From UBA5177 sp002413265 (GTDB lineage: Bacteria > Chloroflexota > UBA5177): a stretch of DNA of 30,891 bases. The notes under the pieces are model-generated. The model was given only the letters and a program-made list of their open reading frames with translations. It did no database searches and was not told where the DNA came from. Below are positions 23,276 to 30,235 of the stretch, piece by piece. The stretch spans positions 1 to 30,891 of the forward strand of contig DAIORV010000013.1 of assembly GCA_036752825.1 (NCBI GenBank), given 5' to 3'. Position 1 is the stretch's first letter, and each line of letters starts with the position of its first letter. Made by a program: the position numbers and the translations under genes.

Positions 23276-23655
23276 AGCTCTACGGGGTGCGTCTACTCGA
23301 CGGACGCCTGGTCTGGGTAGAGCCGGCAGAACTGCAAGCGCGGCCGGGTGATGCCGTGCGCTGTCACGTGGATGCTCGGGAAGAAGACGGGCTGGTGACC
23401 ATAACCCCCGAACTGCTGTTGCAAGGGCCGAGCCAATCGCAAGGCGAGCTCCTGGAGATTCTGCCGCGAGCAACCGACGACGCCTGCCGCGACCTGCCGC
23501 TGGCCTGGCTTCCACCGTTAGGCAGCACCGTCAGCTCGCCTCGGGCCTCCGGCCAAGTGATAGCCCTCGATCCGGTTAGGGGCCGAGCCACCCTGCTGAC
23601 AGACGGGGGAGAGAAATTGGACTGCGACGCGGCAGAGCTCGAGGAGCAGAGCTGA
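23272..23655 (+). CDS. Small protein coupled to holB, possibly PSP1-barrel-like
   Basis: I do not recognise this 127-residue protein with certainty. It starts with GTG overlapping the holB stop (GTGA), so it is translationally coupled. The first 50 residues (YGVRLLDGRLVWVEPAEL, then QARPGDAVRCHVD and EEDGLVTITPE) look like a small beta-barrel. They recall the start of PSP1/RicT proteins, which often follow holB in Gram-positive-type genomes. The cysteines of RicT are missing and the second half (with a further strand-rich part, GQVIALDPVRGRATLLTDGG) does not match it well. Its composition and GC-rich third positions resemble its neighbours, so it is probably real. Confidence 0.6.
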   Translation: MKLYGVRLLDGRLVWVEPAELQARPGDAVRCHVDAREEDGLVTITPELLLQGPSQSQGELLEILPRATDDACRDLPLAWLPPLGSTVSSPRASGQVIALDPVRGRATLLTDGGEKLDCDAAELEEQS

Positions 23656-23678
23656 CGGGTCCGGCGAGACGGTCGCAG

Positions 23679-23700
23679 GGAACGCCCCGAGTGGCGTTCC
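23679..23700. terminator. Hairpin between convergent genes
   Basis: GGAACGCC and GGCGTTCC form a perfect 8-bp stem with a 6-nt loop, 23 nt after the plus-strand stop. No T-run follows, so it is at best a weak or factor-dependent terminator or an mRNA-end stabiliser. Confidence 0.35.
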
Positions 23701-23774
23701 GCCCTTGCGCACGGGTCGTCGAGTGCGGATCATCACGGGACGCTCCGCTCCATCCGGCACTCAAAAAAGATGGA

Positions 23775-24371
23775 TCAGGTATCCCGCATTAAGGATGACA
23801 GCCACTCTCTGGTCTGACGAGGTGATCGCAGATGAATCACCGTCATATGCGAAGGCTCTCCGGAGGCAAAGAGTCGCAGGTATTCCGGTCGCCTGTGCCT
23901 TCGATGTTGAACCGCCCAGAGAAACAGATTGTCCCGCCGAAACTGATTTCTAAGGGTCTCTCGATTGCCGTGCCATAGCTCCTGACGGAACAGGATCCGA
24001 TAGCTGGTGCGCCGAAACAGCCGCCACCAAACCGTGCGAAGGCCGTAATCCAGCCACACTATCGAGTCGGCGTGCCCCCAGACGATGTCTCGAACCGACC
24101 CGTAATTTCCGTCCACTACCCAGCCATCTCCGGCCACCACCTCTGAAGCTCGCCTTCGAAACTCTTCCGCGGTCACCATAGTCCAGCCCGGCGCCCAATT
24201 CAGCTCATCCAGCTCGACATGCGGAATGCCGAGTATCTGGCCCAGACGCCGCGCCAGCCTTGTCTTACCGGCTCCAGTCGACCCCACCACCACGATGCGG
24301 CTGCCCGGTCTTGACGGGATCAGCCCTGGTGCGTTCGCTACACGATCGGCAGGTACCGTTCGAGCTCCCAT
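23775..24371 (-). CDS. P-loop kinase-like protein (adenylate kinase / FlaR type)
   Basis: The protein has a Walker A motif GSTGAGKTRLARRLG, then HVELDELNWAPGW, VVDGNYGSVRDIVWGHADS and IVWLDYGLRTVWWRLFRRT, the pattern of the small P-loop NTPases often annotated as adenylate kinase or DNA topology modulation protein FlaR. A phosphotransfer activity is likely; the substrate is unknown. The start is uncertain. The ATG at 24371 overlaps the glnA end by 34 nt, and the family usually starts just before the P-loop, where only GTG codons within the VVV stretch are available. It lies directly downstream of glnA and is probably cotranscribed. Confidence 0.72.
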   Translation of the reverse strand: MGARTVPADRVANAPGLIPSRPGSRIVVVGSTGAGKTRLARRLGQILGIPHVELDELNWAPGWTMVTAEEFRRRASEVVAGDGWVVDGNYGSVRDIVWGHADSIVWLDYGLRTVWWRLFRRTSYRILFRQELWHGNRETLRNQFRRDNLFLWAVQHRRHRRPEYLRLFASGEPSHMTVIHLRSPRQTREWLSSLMRDT

Positions 24372-25681
24372 GGCGTGACCTGCATCCGGTACGCGTCCCA
24401 CTCTTCACGCTTGGCCTCGACGAAGCGCTCGAAGAGATGCTCGCCGAGACCGGCGGCGATGACGTCATCGCTTTCCAGATCCTCCACAGCTTCGATCAGC
24501 GAACCGGGCAGCATCTGGATCCCCGCCTCCCGGCGCCGCTCCTCGTTGAAGTGATAGAGATTTTCTTCGATGGGTGGGGGCAGCGGAAGCTCCCTCCGAA
24601 TGCCGTCGAGTCCGGCGGCGAGCATCACGGCGAAGGCCAGGTACGGGTTGGCGCTGGGATCAGGGAATCGCAGCTCGATGCGTGCCGACCGCTGCTTTGC
24701 CGGTGTAATCTGCGGCACTCGGATCAGCGCCGAGCGATTCACCCTCGCCCAGCTGATGTACACCGGCGCTTCGTATCCCGGCACCAGGCGCTTGTAGGAA
24801 TTGACCAGAGAAGCCAGAACGGCTGACATGCCCCGGGCGTGCGTAAGCTGTCCGGCGATGAAGTGTTTGGCGACGTCTGAAAGCCCGTACTCGTCATTCA
24901 GGTCGACGAACGCGTTGTCCTCCGTGTCCTTGTGGAAAAGGCTCTGGTGGACATGCATGCCCGAGCCATTCACACCAAAGATCGGCTTTGGCATGAAGGT
25001 CGCGTGCAGGCCGTGCTGCTGCGCTACCGCCTTCAAGGTGTACTTGAAGGTCACCGCGTTATCGGCGGTTTGTAACGCCCGGCCGTAGCGGAAATCGATC
25101 TCGTGCTGGCCTATGGCCACCTCGTGGTGAGCCGCCTCGACCTGGATGCCCAGGGCCTGCAAGGCATTGACCATCTCGGCTCGGACGGAAATGGCCAGGT
25201 CCGTGGAAAGGTCGAAGTAGCCGCCGCGATCGTGGGGGAGCGGTGCCTCCTGACCGTCGGCGCCGGGAACCAGCAGGAAGAATTCGAGCTCGGGGCCGGT
25301 GTAGTAGTCGAATCCCATCTCCACGGCGTCGCGAAGCACCCGCTTGAGCACCTCTCGGGGGTCTCCGGGAAAAGGCTCGCCGTCCGGCGTGAAGACGTCG
25401 CAAATCACCCGAGCGGTTTTCTGCGCGCCGTGCTCCCAGGGGATGACCTGGAAAGTCGAGACGTCGGGCTTGAGATACATATCCGACTCGGCGATGCGGG
25501 CGAAGCCCTCAATGGACGAGCCATCGAACCAGGTGCCGTGCTCCACCGAATCGGCGAATTGATGGACGGGTATCGCCACGCTTTTCACGGTGCCGATGAT
25601 GTCCGTGAACTGCAGGTTTACGAAGCGAATCTCCTCGTCCTCCGCACGCTGCACGACATCCTGTTCGCTATCCGTTGTCAT
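24338..25681 (-). CDS. glnA: Glutamine synthetase, type I
   Basis: GlnA forms glutamine from glutamate and ammonia with ATP. The 447-residue protein has the latch and active-site segments WFDGSSIEGFARIAESDMYL, GPELEFFLL, GQHEIDFRY, FGVNGSGMHVHQSL, NSYKRLVPGYEAPVYISW and ARIELRFPDPSANPYL. The region around NLYHFNEERRREAGIQMLP resembles the Bacillus-type alpha enzyme rather than the adenylylated enterobacterial form (no NLYDLPPEE), so control by adenylylation is unlikely. The start ATG at 25681 has AGAGGA 5 nt upstream; a longer frame to 25882 runs into the divergent gene and lacks homology. Confidence 0.96.
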   Translation of the reverse strand: MTTDSEQDVVQRAEDEEIRFVNLQFTDIIGTVKSVAIPVHQFADSVEHGTWFDGSSIEGFARIAESDMYLKPDVSTFQVIPWEHGAQKTARVICDVFTPDGEPFPGDPREVLKRVLRDAVEMGFDYYTGPELEFFLLVPGADGQEAPLPHDRGGYFDLSTDLAISVRAEMVNALQALGIQVEAAHHEVAIGQHEIDFRYGRALQTADNAVTFKYTLKAVAQQHGLHATFMPKPIFGVNGSGMHVHQSLFHKDTEDNAFVDLNDEYGLSDVAKHFIAGQLTHARGMSAVLASLVNSYKRLVPGYEAPVYISWARVNRSALIRVPQITPAKQRSARIELRFPDPSANPYLAFAVMLAAGLDGIRRELPLPPPIEENLYHFNEERRREAGIQMLPGSLIEAVEDLESDDVIAAGLGEHLFERFVEAKREEWDAYRMQVTPWELERYLPIV

Positions 25682-25719
25682 GTTCGTCCTCTCCCTGCTG
25701 TCGCTCTCGACGATCACCG

Positions 25720-25728
25720 ATGATAGCA
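25720..25728 (-). promoter_or_regulatory. glnA promoter, extended -10
   Basis: The minus strand reads TGC-TATCAT about 40 nt upstream of the glnA ATG, with no convincing -35. The same TGC-TANNNT form appears for nusA, btuF and the phasin-like gene. Confidence 0.5.
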
Positions 25729-25741
25729 ACCAAGACGTTGC

Positions 25742-25747
25742 TAGAAT
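25742..25747 (+). promoter_or_regulatory. -10 box for a leaderless glycosylase transcript
   Basis: TAGAAT, 6 nt (TCGGCC), then the ATG at 25754. No SD is present. Confidence 0.5.
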
Positions 25748-25753
25748 TCGGCC

Positions 25754-26419
25754 ATGGACGCCGTAGAAGAGCTGCACGCGCGGATTTTGGCCTGCAGGCT
25801 GTGCCAGGACGCGGGCTATATCGAGCGCGCAGCTCCCGTCGTCGCCGGTAAATCCGGCAACCGCATCATGCTGATAGGTCAAGCGCCCGGAGTAACGGAG
25901 CTCGAGGTCCGGCGACCCTTCGCGGGACGAGCCGGCAAAGAGCTATTCCGTTGGATGGCGAGTATCGGCATCAACGAGGAAGAATTCCGCGGTCGCGTAT
26001 ACATGACGGCGGTCACCAAGTGCTTCCCCGGCCGGACCGGTGGGGGGAGTGGCGATCGGCGACCGAGCCGGCAGGAGATAGAGTTGTGCGCTCCGTATTT
26101 GGATGCGCAGTTTTCGCTGATGGATCCGCGCGCGGTGTTGCTGGTGGGAGGAATGGCCATCGAACGGTTCTTTCCCCGCACCAGTCTCGACCTGCTCATC
26201 GGCGGGCAGATCGAGCGCGACGGTATTCTCTACATTCCACTGCCGCACCCGTCTGGAGCCTCGCGCTGGCTAAACGATCACGGCCACCGAGCGCTGCTGC
26301 GGCAGGGATTGGATCACGTGCGCCGAGTCTGGGACCTCTTCGCTTCGGACCAGGCGGAGACGGTCGATGCTTCTGGCGGCTCTGCGTTGGCCGGCACCGC
26401 CTCTGCTATGTTCGAGTAG
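25754..26419 (+). CDS. Uracil-DNA glycosylase family protein with 4Fe-4S cysteines
   Basis: Members of this superfamily remove uracil from DNA. The 221-residue protein has motif A as IGQAPGVTELEVRRPFAGRAG (41-61) and the second active-site motif as PHPSGASRW (164-172). Four cysteines are at 14, 17, 90 and 112 (CRLC, TKCFPG, LCAPYL), the arrangement of the iron-sulfur cluster in family 4 and 5 enzymes. The spacing between the last two is longer than in classical family 4, and the motifs GQAPG and HPSG differ from the usual GEAPG and HPAA. This may therefore be a divergent subfamily. The C-terminal 25 residues are unrelated and probably disordered. It diverges from glnA. Confidence 0.85.
   Translation: MDAVEELHARILACRLCQDAGYIERAAPVVAGKSGNRIMLIGQAPGVTELEVRRPFAGRAGKELFRWMASIGINEEEFRGRVYMTAVTKCFPGRTGGGSGDRRPSRQEIELCAPYLDAQFSLMDPRAVLLVGGMAIERFFPRTSLDLLIGGQIERDGILYIPLPHPSGASRWLNDHGHRALLRQGLDHVRRVWDLFASDQAETVDASGGSALAGTASAMFE
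26404..26412 (+). promoter_or_regulatory. Candidate promoter for the phasin-like gene
   Basis: TGC-TATGTT, an extended -10-like string, lies inside the 3' end of the glycosylase gene, about 50 nt before the next ATG. A downstream GGGAG serves as SD. Confidence 0.3.
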
Positions 26420-26461
26420 AAACGGCCGCGCCGAAACAGTCGGCAAGGCCGGGAGCGAAAC

Positions 26462-26920
26462 ATGAACGAACAGCCTTTTGATGAACCTGTGAACGACGTC
26501 GAGGGATACATCGACACCGCCGATGATCTCGCCACCGAAGACCGCTGGTATCCGGGGAAGTACACGCGCCGCCTATTGCTTGCCGGTCTCGGCGCAGCGG
26601 TCACGGTCGTCGATACCGCCGGTGAGACGGTTGAGAGGTTCATCGAACGGGGGGAAAAGGTGTCGGACGAGTGGAACGAGCGCGTGAACGACGTTAGGCG
26701 CGACAACTCGGGCGCCGGCGAACGGGTGAAGGACTACGCGCGCACCGGGGTGAACGTCCTCCTCGACACGGTCGGTGTACCGAACAAGGGCGACGTCGAC
26801 ACCATCAACATGAAGCTGAACATCCTGAGCCGGAAGCTGGACGAGATCCAACTGCAGCAGGTTCAGCCGGCCGCAAAAGGCAAGCCTGCTTCCGGCCCCG
26901 AGGGCGACACCCTTTCCTGA
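26462..26920 (+). CDS. Hypothetical helical protein, phasin-like C-terminus
   Basis: This 152-residue protein is acidic and mostly helical. It has an unstructured acidic N-terminus (1-30), a basic amphipathic stretch with a short hydrophobic segment (RRLLLAGLGAAVTVVD, 36-51), a long helix, and the C-terminal GVPNKGDVDTINMKLNILSRKLDEIQ. The last part resembles the phasin-type end (Gly-Val-Pro-x-x-x-Asp-Val followed by a coiled coil) of PHA-granule-associated proteins. No PHA synthase gene is in the window, so the function is only a suggestion. GGGAG lies 7 nt before the ATG. It converges with btuF with a 2-nt gap. Confidence 0.7.
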   Translation: MNEQPFDEPVNDVEGYIDTADDLATEDRWYPGKYTRRLLLAGLGAAVTVVDTAGETVERFIERGEKVSDEWNERVNDVRRDNSGAGERVKDYARTGVNVLLDTVGVPNKGDVDTINMKLNILSRKLDEIQLQQVQPAAKGKPASGPEGDTLS

Positions 26921-26922
26921 GC

Positions 26923-27951
26923 CTACTTCTGCCGAAACGCCTGCGGGTGGATGTCCTTTGCCAGCGCTTTGATGCCGACCACGATGCGCGGCCCGGCCCG
27001 GCTGATTAGCTCGTCGTCGAATGGATAGATCTTTCCTGACTTGACTGCGCTGATGGTTTCCCAGCCGCCGCGCGCCTTCACATCCGCCGCAGACGTGCCA
27101 TAGGCCGCGTCGCCAAGAAGGATTATCTGTGGGTCGAGCCGTACCAATGCCTCCAGGCTGAACTGCGGGTAGCAGAGAGTTCCCGAGCAGGTGGAGGCAG
27201 CGTCGGCGACATTCTGAGCGTGAACCATGCGGATTGCTTCGTCGATGAAGGTACCGGGACCCGCCGTGAAGGGCTGCGTGGGGTTGGTTGCGTCGATCTC
27301 GTAGTACACCCGCGGGCTGTTCTTCTCCTTCTTCACCGCTTTCTTGATGCTTGACAGCTGGGTCTTCATCCCCGCCGCCACTTTCGCTGCCTTCGCTCTA
27401 TTTCCCGCGAACCTGCCGGCGAGAGTGAGGTCTCCCAGGATTTGCTTCAAGTTGGCCGGATCGAGGATCACGACCTTGAAGCCGAGATCTCGAATCTGCT
27501 GGAAGGTATCCAGCTCGGTCTTGCTGTAGGGGGCGACCACGAGGTCAGGATGAAGGCTAGTGATCGTCTCCACGTTGAAATGGGTGCCGCAACATCCACC
27601 CTCGACGTGCGGTAGAGCCTTGGAGCGGATGGGATAATCGCGTCCCCAGGGTGAGGGCCACTCCGACGGGTACTTGAAAAGCCGAGAGATGCCGGCTGCC
27701 CCCTCCACGTACTGGCCACCATCCCCGACCACCAGCTTTTCGGCTCCCACTGCGAAGAGGGTCTCGGTGTCCCGCGGATCGAGGGAGACTATCCGCTTGG
27801 GCGCTTTCGCGAGATGGACGGTGTTCCCGTGGTCGTCGACGATAGTGAGGGGGAAGGCGCTTTTGAAGACCCGAGTGTGAGCGGTGGCAGGCTGCGCGGC
27901 GAAGCCTGCCGCGACGACGAGCGTGCATAGCAAAGAGACAAGGCGGTGCAT
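26923..27951 (-). CDS. btuF: Periplasmic cobalamin-type ABC substrate-binding protein
   Basis: The 342-residue protein belongs to the PF01497 family (BtuF, FepB). It has a signal peptide (1-24, ending PATAHT), then TIVDDHGNTVHLAKAPKRIV and SLDPRDTETLFAVGA, the usual N-lobe start. DLVVAPYSKTELDTFQQI is in the hinge region, and the C-lobe contains AAYGTSAADVKARGGWETIS and AVKSGKIYPFDDELISRAGP. Four cysteines (a Cys pair near 118-119 and two near 255) could form disulfides. The cobalamin riboswitch and terminator upstream make vitamin B12 or a corrinoid the likely ligand. SD AAGAAGG lies 5 nt before the ATG. No btuC or btuD gene is adjacent. Confidence 0.86.
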   Translation of the reverse strand: MHRLVSLLCTLVVAAGFAAQPATAHTRVFKSAFPLTIVDDHGNTVHLAKAPKRIVSLDPRDTETLFAVGAEKLVVGDGGQYVEGAAGISRLFKYPSEWPSPWGRDYPIRSKALPHVEGGCCGTHFNVETITSLHPDLVVAPYSKTELDTFQQIRDLGFKVVILDPANLKQILGDLTLAGRFAGNRAKAAKVAAGMKTQLSSIKKAVKKEKNSPRVYYEIDATNPTQPFTAGPGTFIDEAIRMVHAQNVADAASTCSGTLCYPQFSLEALVRLDPQIILLGDAAYGTSAADVKARGGWETISAVKSGKIYPFDDELISRAGPRIVVGIKALAKDIHPQAFRQK

Positions 27952-28028
27952 GCTGCCCTTCTTCCGATGACGTGTACTAGGTGCGGTGCGCGGTTGTCGA
28001 TGACGAACCGACAGCCGTGGGTGAAATC

Positions 28029-28054
28029 AAAAGCCCCTGTTCAATGAACAGGGG
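28029..28054 (-). terminator. Riboswitch expression-platform terminator
   Basis: On the minus strand CCCCTGTTC (28046-28054) pairs with GAACAGGGG (28034-28042) around a 3-nt loop, followed by CTTTTGATTT. It lies between the cobalamin aptamer and the btuF start. An upstream GGGGTC (complement of 28079-28084) can instead pair with GACCCC (complement of 28051-28056), disrupting the terminator stem. This gives a plausible antiterminator. Confidence 0.78.
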
Positions 28055-28115
28055 TCAGGTACACGGTTTGACCACGCCGACCCCCCTTTACCAACGAAGG
28101 CGTCCTGGCAAAAGC

Positions 28116-28216
28116 GGCGATAGGTTTTCTGGCTCGACGGCCGTCAGGCCGCCATACAGTAGCGTGGACTGCGCCGACATCTCATCGGACTTGCCCTAGC
28201 TCACCACCCTATGCAG
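28116..28216 (-). promoter_or_regulatory. Cobalamin riboswitch aptamer
   Basis: The minus strand shows the cobalamin aptamer core in order. GCATAGGGT forms the 5' closing strand, followed by CTAGGGCAAGTCCG and TGAGATGTCGG (the CCGA/TCGG stem corresponding to CCGGTGAAAATCCGG). Then come CGCAGTCCACGCTACTGTA, the highly conserved core, a peripheral hairpin GGCGGCC-TGAC-GGCCGTC, and GAGCCAGAAAACCTAT, the B12 box equivalent (consensus near AGCCAGGAGACCTGCC). The last element pairs back to ATAGG. The compact size suggests a short variant. It sits about 165 nt upstream of btuF. Confidence 0.85.
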
Positions 28217-28225
28217 TTGCTTTTC

Positions 28226-28234
28226 AGGCTAGCA
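28226..28234 (-). promoter_or_regulatory. Candidate riboswitch promoter
   Basis: TGC-TAGCCT on the minus strand ends about 10 nt upstream of the aptamer's 5' closing strand, so predicted +1 (near 28219) would begin the RNA right at the aptamer. The -10 is only a moderate match and no -35 is evident. Confidence 0.4.
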
Positions 28235-28400
28235 CAAGTTCTTGTGGCCAGCCTCGCGATTCCGGCAGGCAGACGTTGCATAAAGCTGGTCTGCGCATAG
28301 CACGGATACTGGTGCGATCGCAACGATCGAACCCTGGAATGCCATACAGGCACGTGGTCGTGAACTGTCCTTCCAAGGGTCGCCGCGAGGTATACACGTA

Positions 28401-29009
28401 TTGCCTGTCATCATCCGCCGCTCTTCGGGCGCTCCTGCTCGCGCGGTTGAAGGAAGGCAGCCCATTGGGTCTCGCATTCTGCCGGCAACTCTGATCGGCG
28501 TCGACGACAAGCAAATCTTCCTGGCCACGTCCGGGGGAGGGGTCCGCATATCGGGTATCTGGGAGGCAACCATGCAAACGTCGCCGTCCGTAAATGCTGC
28601 GCGTCTCGTCATCGGAACGCGGGCAAGAGTACAGGGCCGCCCCGCGCCTGCCGCGCATCTCGACGGCGCAACTCACATGTTTGGGTCCCCGGATGGCCGC
28701 TACTTGGTCCTCGATCCCGGCCAGGGCTTCTGGGTCGAAGACACCCTCACGCTGCAGGGGCACCTCGTGCCTGTTTCGTCGCCATCGAACTGTGTCCTCT
28801 CCCAGTCGGCGTGGATAAGCGGTGCCCGAGCCATCGCGTTCGGCCGCACCTGCAGACTGAAGACCGGCTTCAGCTCCACCCTCTTGAGAGTCGGTTTGAC
28901 CGGAGGACCGCCTCGCCGGTTACTGTCCAACATCGACTATCATCCGGACGCAATCTCGATCGATACCGTCTACCGCTGTGTCGGATGTGGAGTCAATCCC
29001 GGATCCTAG
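28401..29009 (+). CDS. Uncertain reading frame, possible decayed beta-propeller protein
   Basis: I do not recognise this product. The frame (202 codons from ATG 28401) contains GVDDKQIFLATSGGGVRISG, then SPDGRYLVLDPGQGFWVEDT and LLRVGLTGGPPRRLLS, which look like TolB/WD-type propeller blades. The end has a Cys pair (CVGCG). GGGAGG lies 5 nt before an internal ATG at 28572, which would give 145 residues. A different plus frame just upstream (28276-28494) also looks protein-like up to about 28470, so the gene may have been frameshifted and truncated. A short intact secreted protein is the alternative, but no signal peptide is visible. Confidence 0.4.
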   Translation: MPVIIRRSSGAPARAVEGRQPIGSRILPATLIGVDDKQIFLATSGGGVRISGIWEATMQTSPSVNAARLVIGTRARVQGRPAPAAHLDGATHMFGSPDGRYLVLDPGQGFWVEDTLTLQGHLVPVSSPSNCVLSQSAWISGARAIAFGRTCRLKTGFSSTLLRVGLTGGPPRRLLSNIDYHPDAISIDTVYRCVGCGVNPGS

Positions 29010-29049
29010 GTATCCTGCCAGGTTCAAGCGCGATCAGGGGGCGACCAGG

Positions 29050-30183
29050 TCAGCAGTTGGAAGCAGGAGTTGAAGCGGCGGTCGGTGTCCCGACGAGCGA
29101 TTCGTCGATCGTGCCGCCACCTAGCACGGTGTCACCCTCATAAAACACCGCCAACTGGCCAGGAGCAACTCCCCAGATCGGCTTGTCGAAGAGCACTCTG
29201 GCCCTGTCAGGCTCCAGCAGCCTGACCCTACCTGGGCGATCCGGCGTGCGGTATCGAACCTTGATCGTAGAGTCGAACTCGTCTGCTGATCGTGAACCGG
29301 TAAAGGAGAGTCGGGAGCAGGTGAGACCCGAAGCCATGGCTTCCTCCCGTTCGCCGACCACCACAAGATTGTCCTTGGGATTGAGCGCAATCACGTACAG
29401 CGGCTGCGCTGCGGCAATCCCCAACCCCTTCCGCTGCCCAATCGTGAACTCATGAATACCGTTATGCGTGCCGAGCACCGAACCCCCGGCGTCCACGATC
29501 TCCCCGGGACGAGGCACCGCGCCCACATACTCGCGCAGGAACGCCTTGTAGTTCTTGCCGGCTACGAAGCAAATCTCCTGGCTGTCCGGCTTCTCCGCGA
29601 CCGGGAGCTCGAAGTCCCGAGCCAGCTGCCGCGTCTCCAGCTTCGTGTTGCCGCCAAGCGGAAACTTGATCCGCTTCAGATGATGCTGCCGGAGCGTGTG
29701 CAGCATGTAGGACTGATCCTTGGCCGGATCTATGGCCTTCTTTAGAACGTGCTCTCCGCTCTCGGGGTCCAGCTCGACCCGAGCGTAATGGCCCGTAGCC
29801 ACGTAGTCGATCCCAAGCTCGTCGGCACGACGCAGCAAGCCGTCGAAGCGCACGAACTGATTGCAGCGCACGCAAGGGTTGGGAGTCCGGCCCTCGAGAT
29901 ACTCGGCCGCGAAGTCGTCGACCACCGAGTGCGCAAACTCATCGCGAAAGTTGGGAACGTAGTAGGGAATGCCCAGCCGGGCCGCGACACGCCGAGCGTC
30001 GTCGACGGCGTCGATGGTGCAGCAACCTTGCATCGCGCCCGGGTCCTCGAAGGTCTGGGAGCGGTGCCAGATCTGCATGGTGATGCCGACCACGTCGTAG
30101 CCCTGACGCTGCAGCAGCGCGGCAGCGACCGAGCTGTCCACGCCCCCGCTCATTCCGACGAGAACCGATCCTTTGGAGGTCAC
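29050..30183 (-). CDS. mnmA: tRNA-specific 2-thiouridylase MnmA
   Basis: MnmA thiolates the 2-position of the wobble uridine U34. The 377-residue protein has the PP-loop GMSGGVDSSVAAALL (SGGVDSS at 12-18) and the catalytic cysteine motifs NPCVRCN (Cys104) and PDSQEICFV (Cys205). It also has tRNA-binding segments VATGHYAR and AIDPAKDQSYMLHTL, then IGQRKGLGI and the C-terminal barrel ending in an Ala/Thr-rich tail. The start is GTG at 30183 with GGGGA about 8 nt upstream. It lies downstream of the ABC permease on the same strand, separated by a large hairpin. Its functional partner for U34, mnmE, is at 13029. Confidence 0.96.
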   Translation of the reverse strand: MTSKGSVLVGMSGGVDSSVAAALLQRQGYDVVGITMQIWHRSQTFEDPGAMQGCCTIDAVDDARRVAARLGIPYYVPNFRDEFAHSVVDDFAAEYLEGRTPNPCVRCNQFVRFDGLLRRADELGIDYVATGHYARVELDPESGEHVLKKAIDPAKDQSYMLHTLRQHHLKRIKFPLGGNTKLETRQLARDFELPVAEKPDSQEICFVAGKNYKAFLREYVGAVPRPGEIVDAGGSVLGTHNGIHEFTIGQRKGLGIAAAQPLYVIALNPKDNLVVVGEREEAMASGLTCSRLSFTGSRSADEFDSTIKVRYRTPDRPGRVRLLEPDRARVLFDKPIWGVAPGQLAVFYEGDTVLGGGTIDESLVGTPTAASTPASNC

Positions 30184-30205
30184 GTTTCGTTCCCCGAGGT
30201 GAGCC

Positions 30206-30235
30206 GCGCGGAGCGGCCGTTAGGCCACTCCGCGC
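30206..30235 (-). other. Large hairpin between the ABC permease and mnmA
   Basis: In the minus-strand RNA GCGCGGAG-U-GGCC pairs with GGCC-G-CUCCGCGC around a UAAC loop: 12 Watson-Crick pairs and one G-U. The plus-strand RNA would have a C-A mismatch at that place, so the structure suits the minus transcript. Flanking GTGAG/CTCAC can extend it past a 3-nt bulge. No U-tract follows. It lies 22 nt before the mnmA start. Confidence 0.6.

Noticed and set aside
23721..23767. A GAGTGC...GCACTC hairpin next to a run of six A.
   Set aside because: On the plus strand it is followed by A rather than T, and on the minus strand the T-run precedes the stem, so it is not a terminator for either flanking gene.
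25682..25882. A 67-residue N-terminal extension of glutamine synthetase.
   Set aside because: It would cover the divergent glycosylase start and both promoters; the ATG at 25681 has a good SD and matches the usual family start.
28136..28170. A possible third, inverted copy of the 11081/11975 repeat (GGCCGTCAGGCC followed by a CATACAG string).
   Set aside because: On the minus strand this is the peripheral hairpin and conserved core of the cobalamin riboswitch; the likeness to the repeat is only the GC palindrome.
28224..28763. A 179-codon minus-strand frame upstream of the riboswitch.
   Set aside because: It overlaps the better plus-strand frame, has Arg/Ser-rich composition and would read into the riboswitch promoter.
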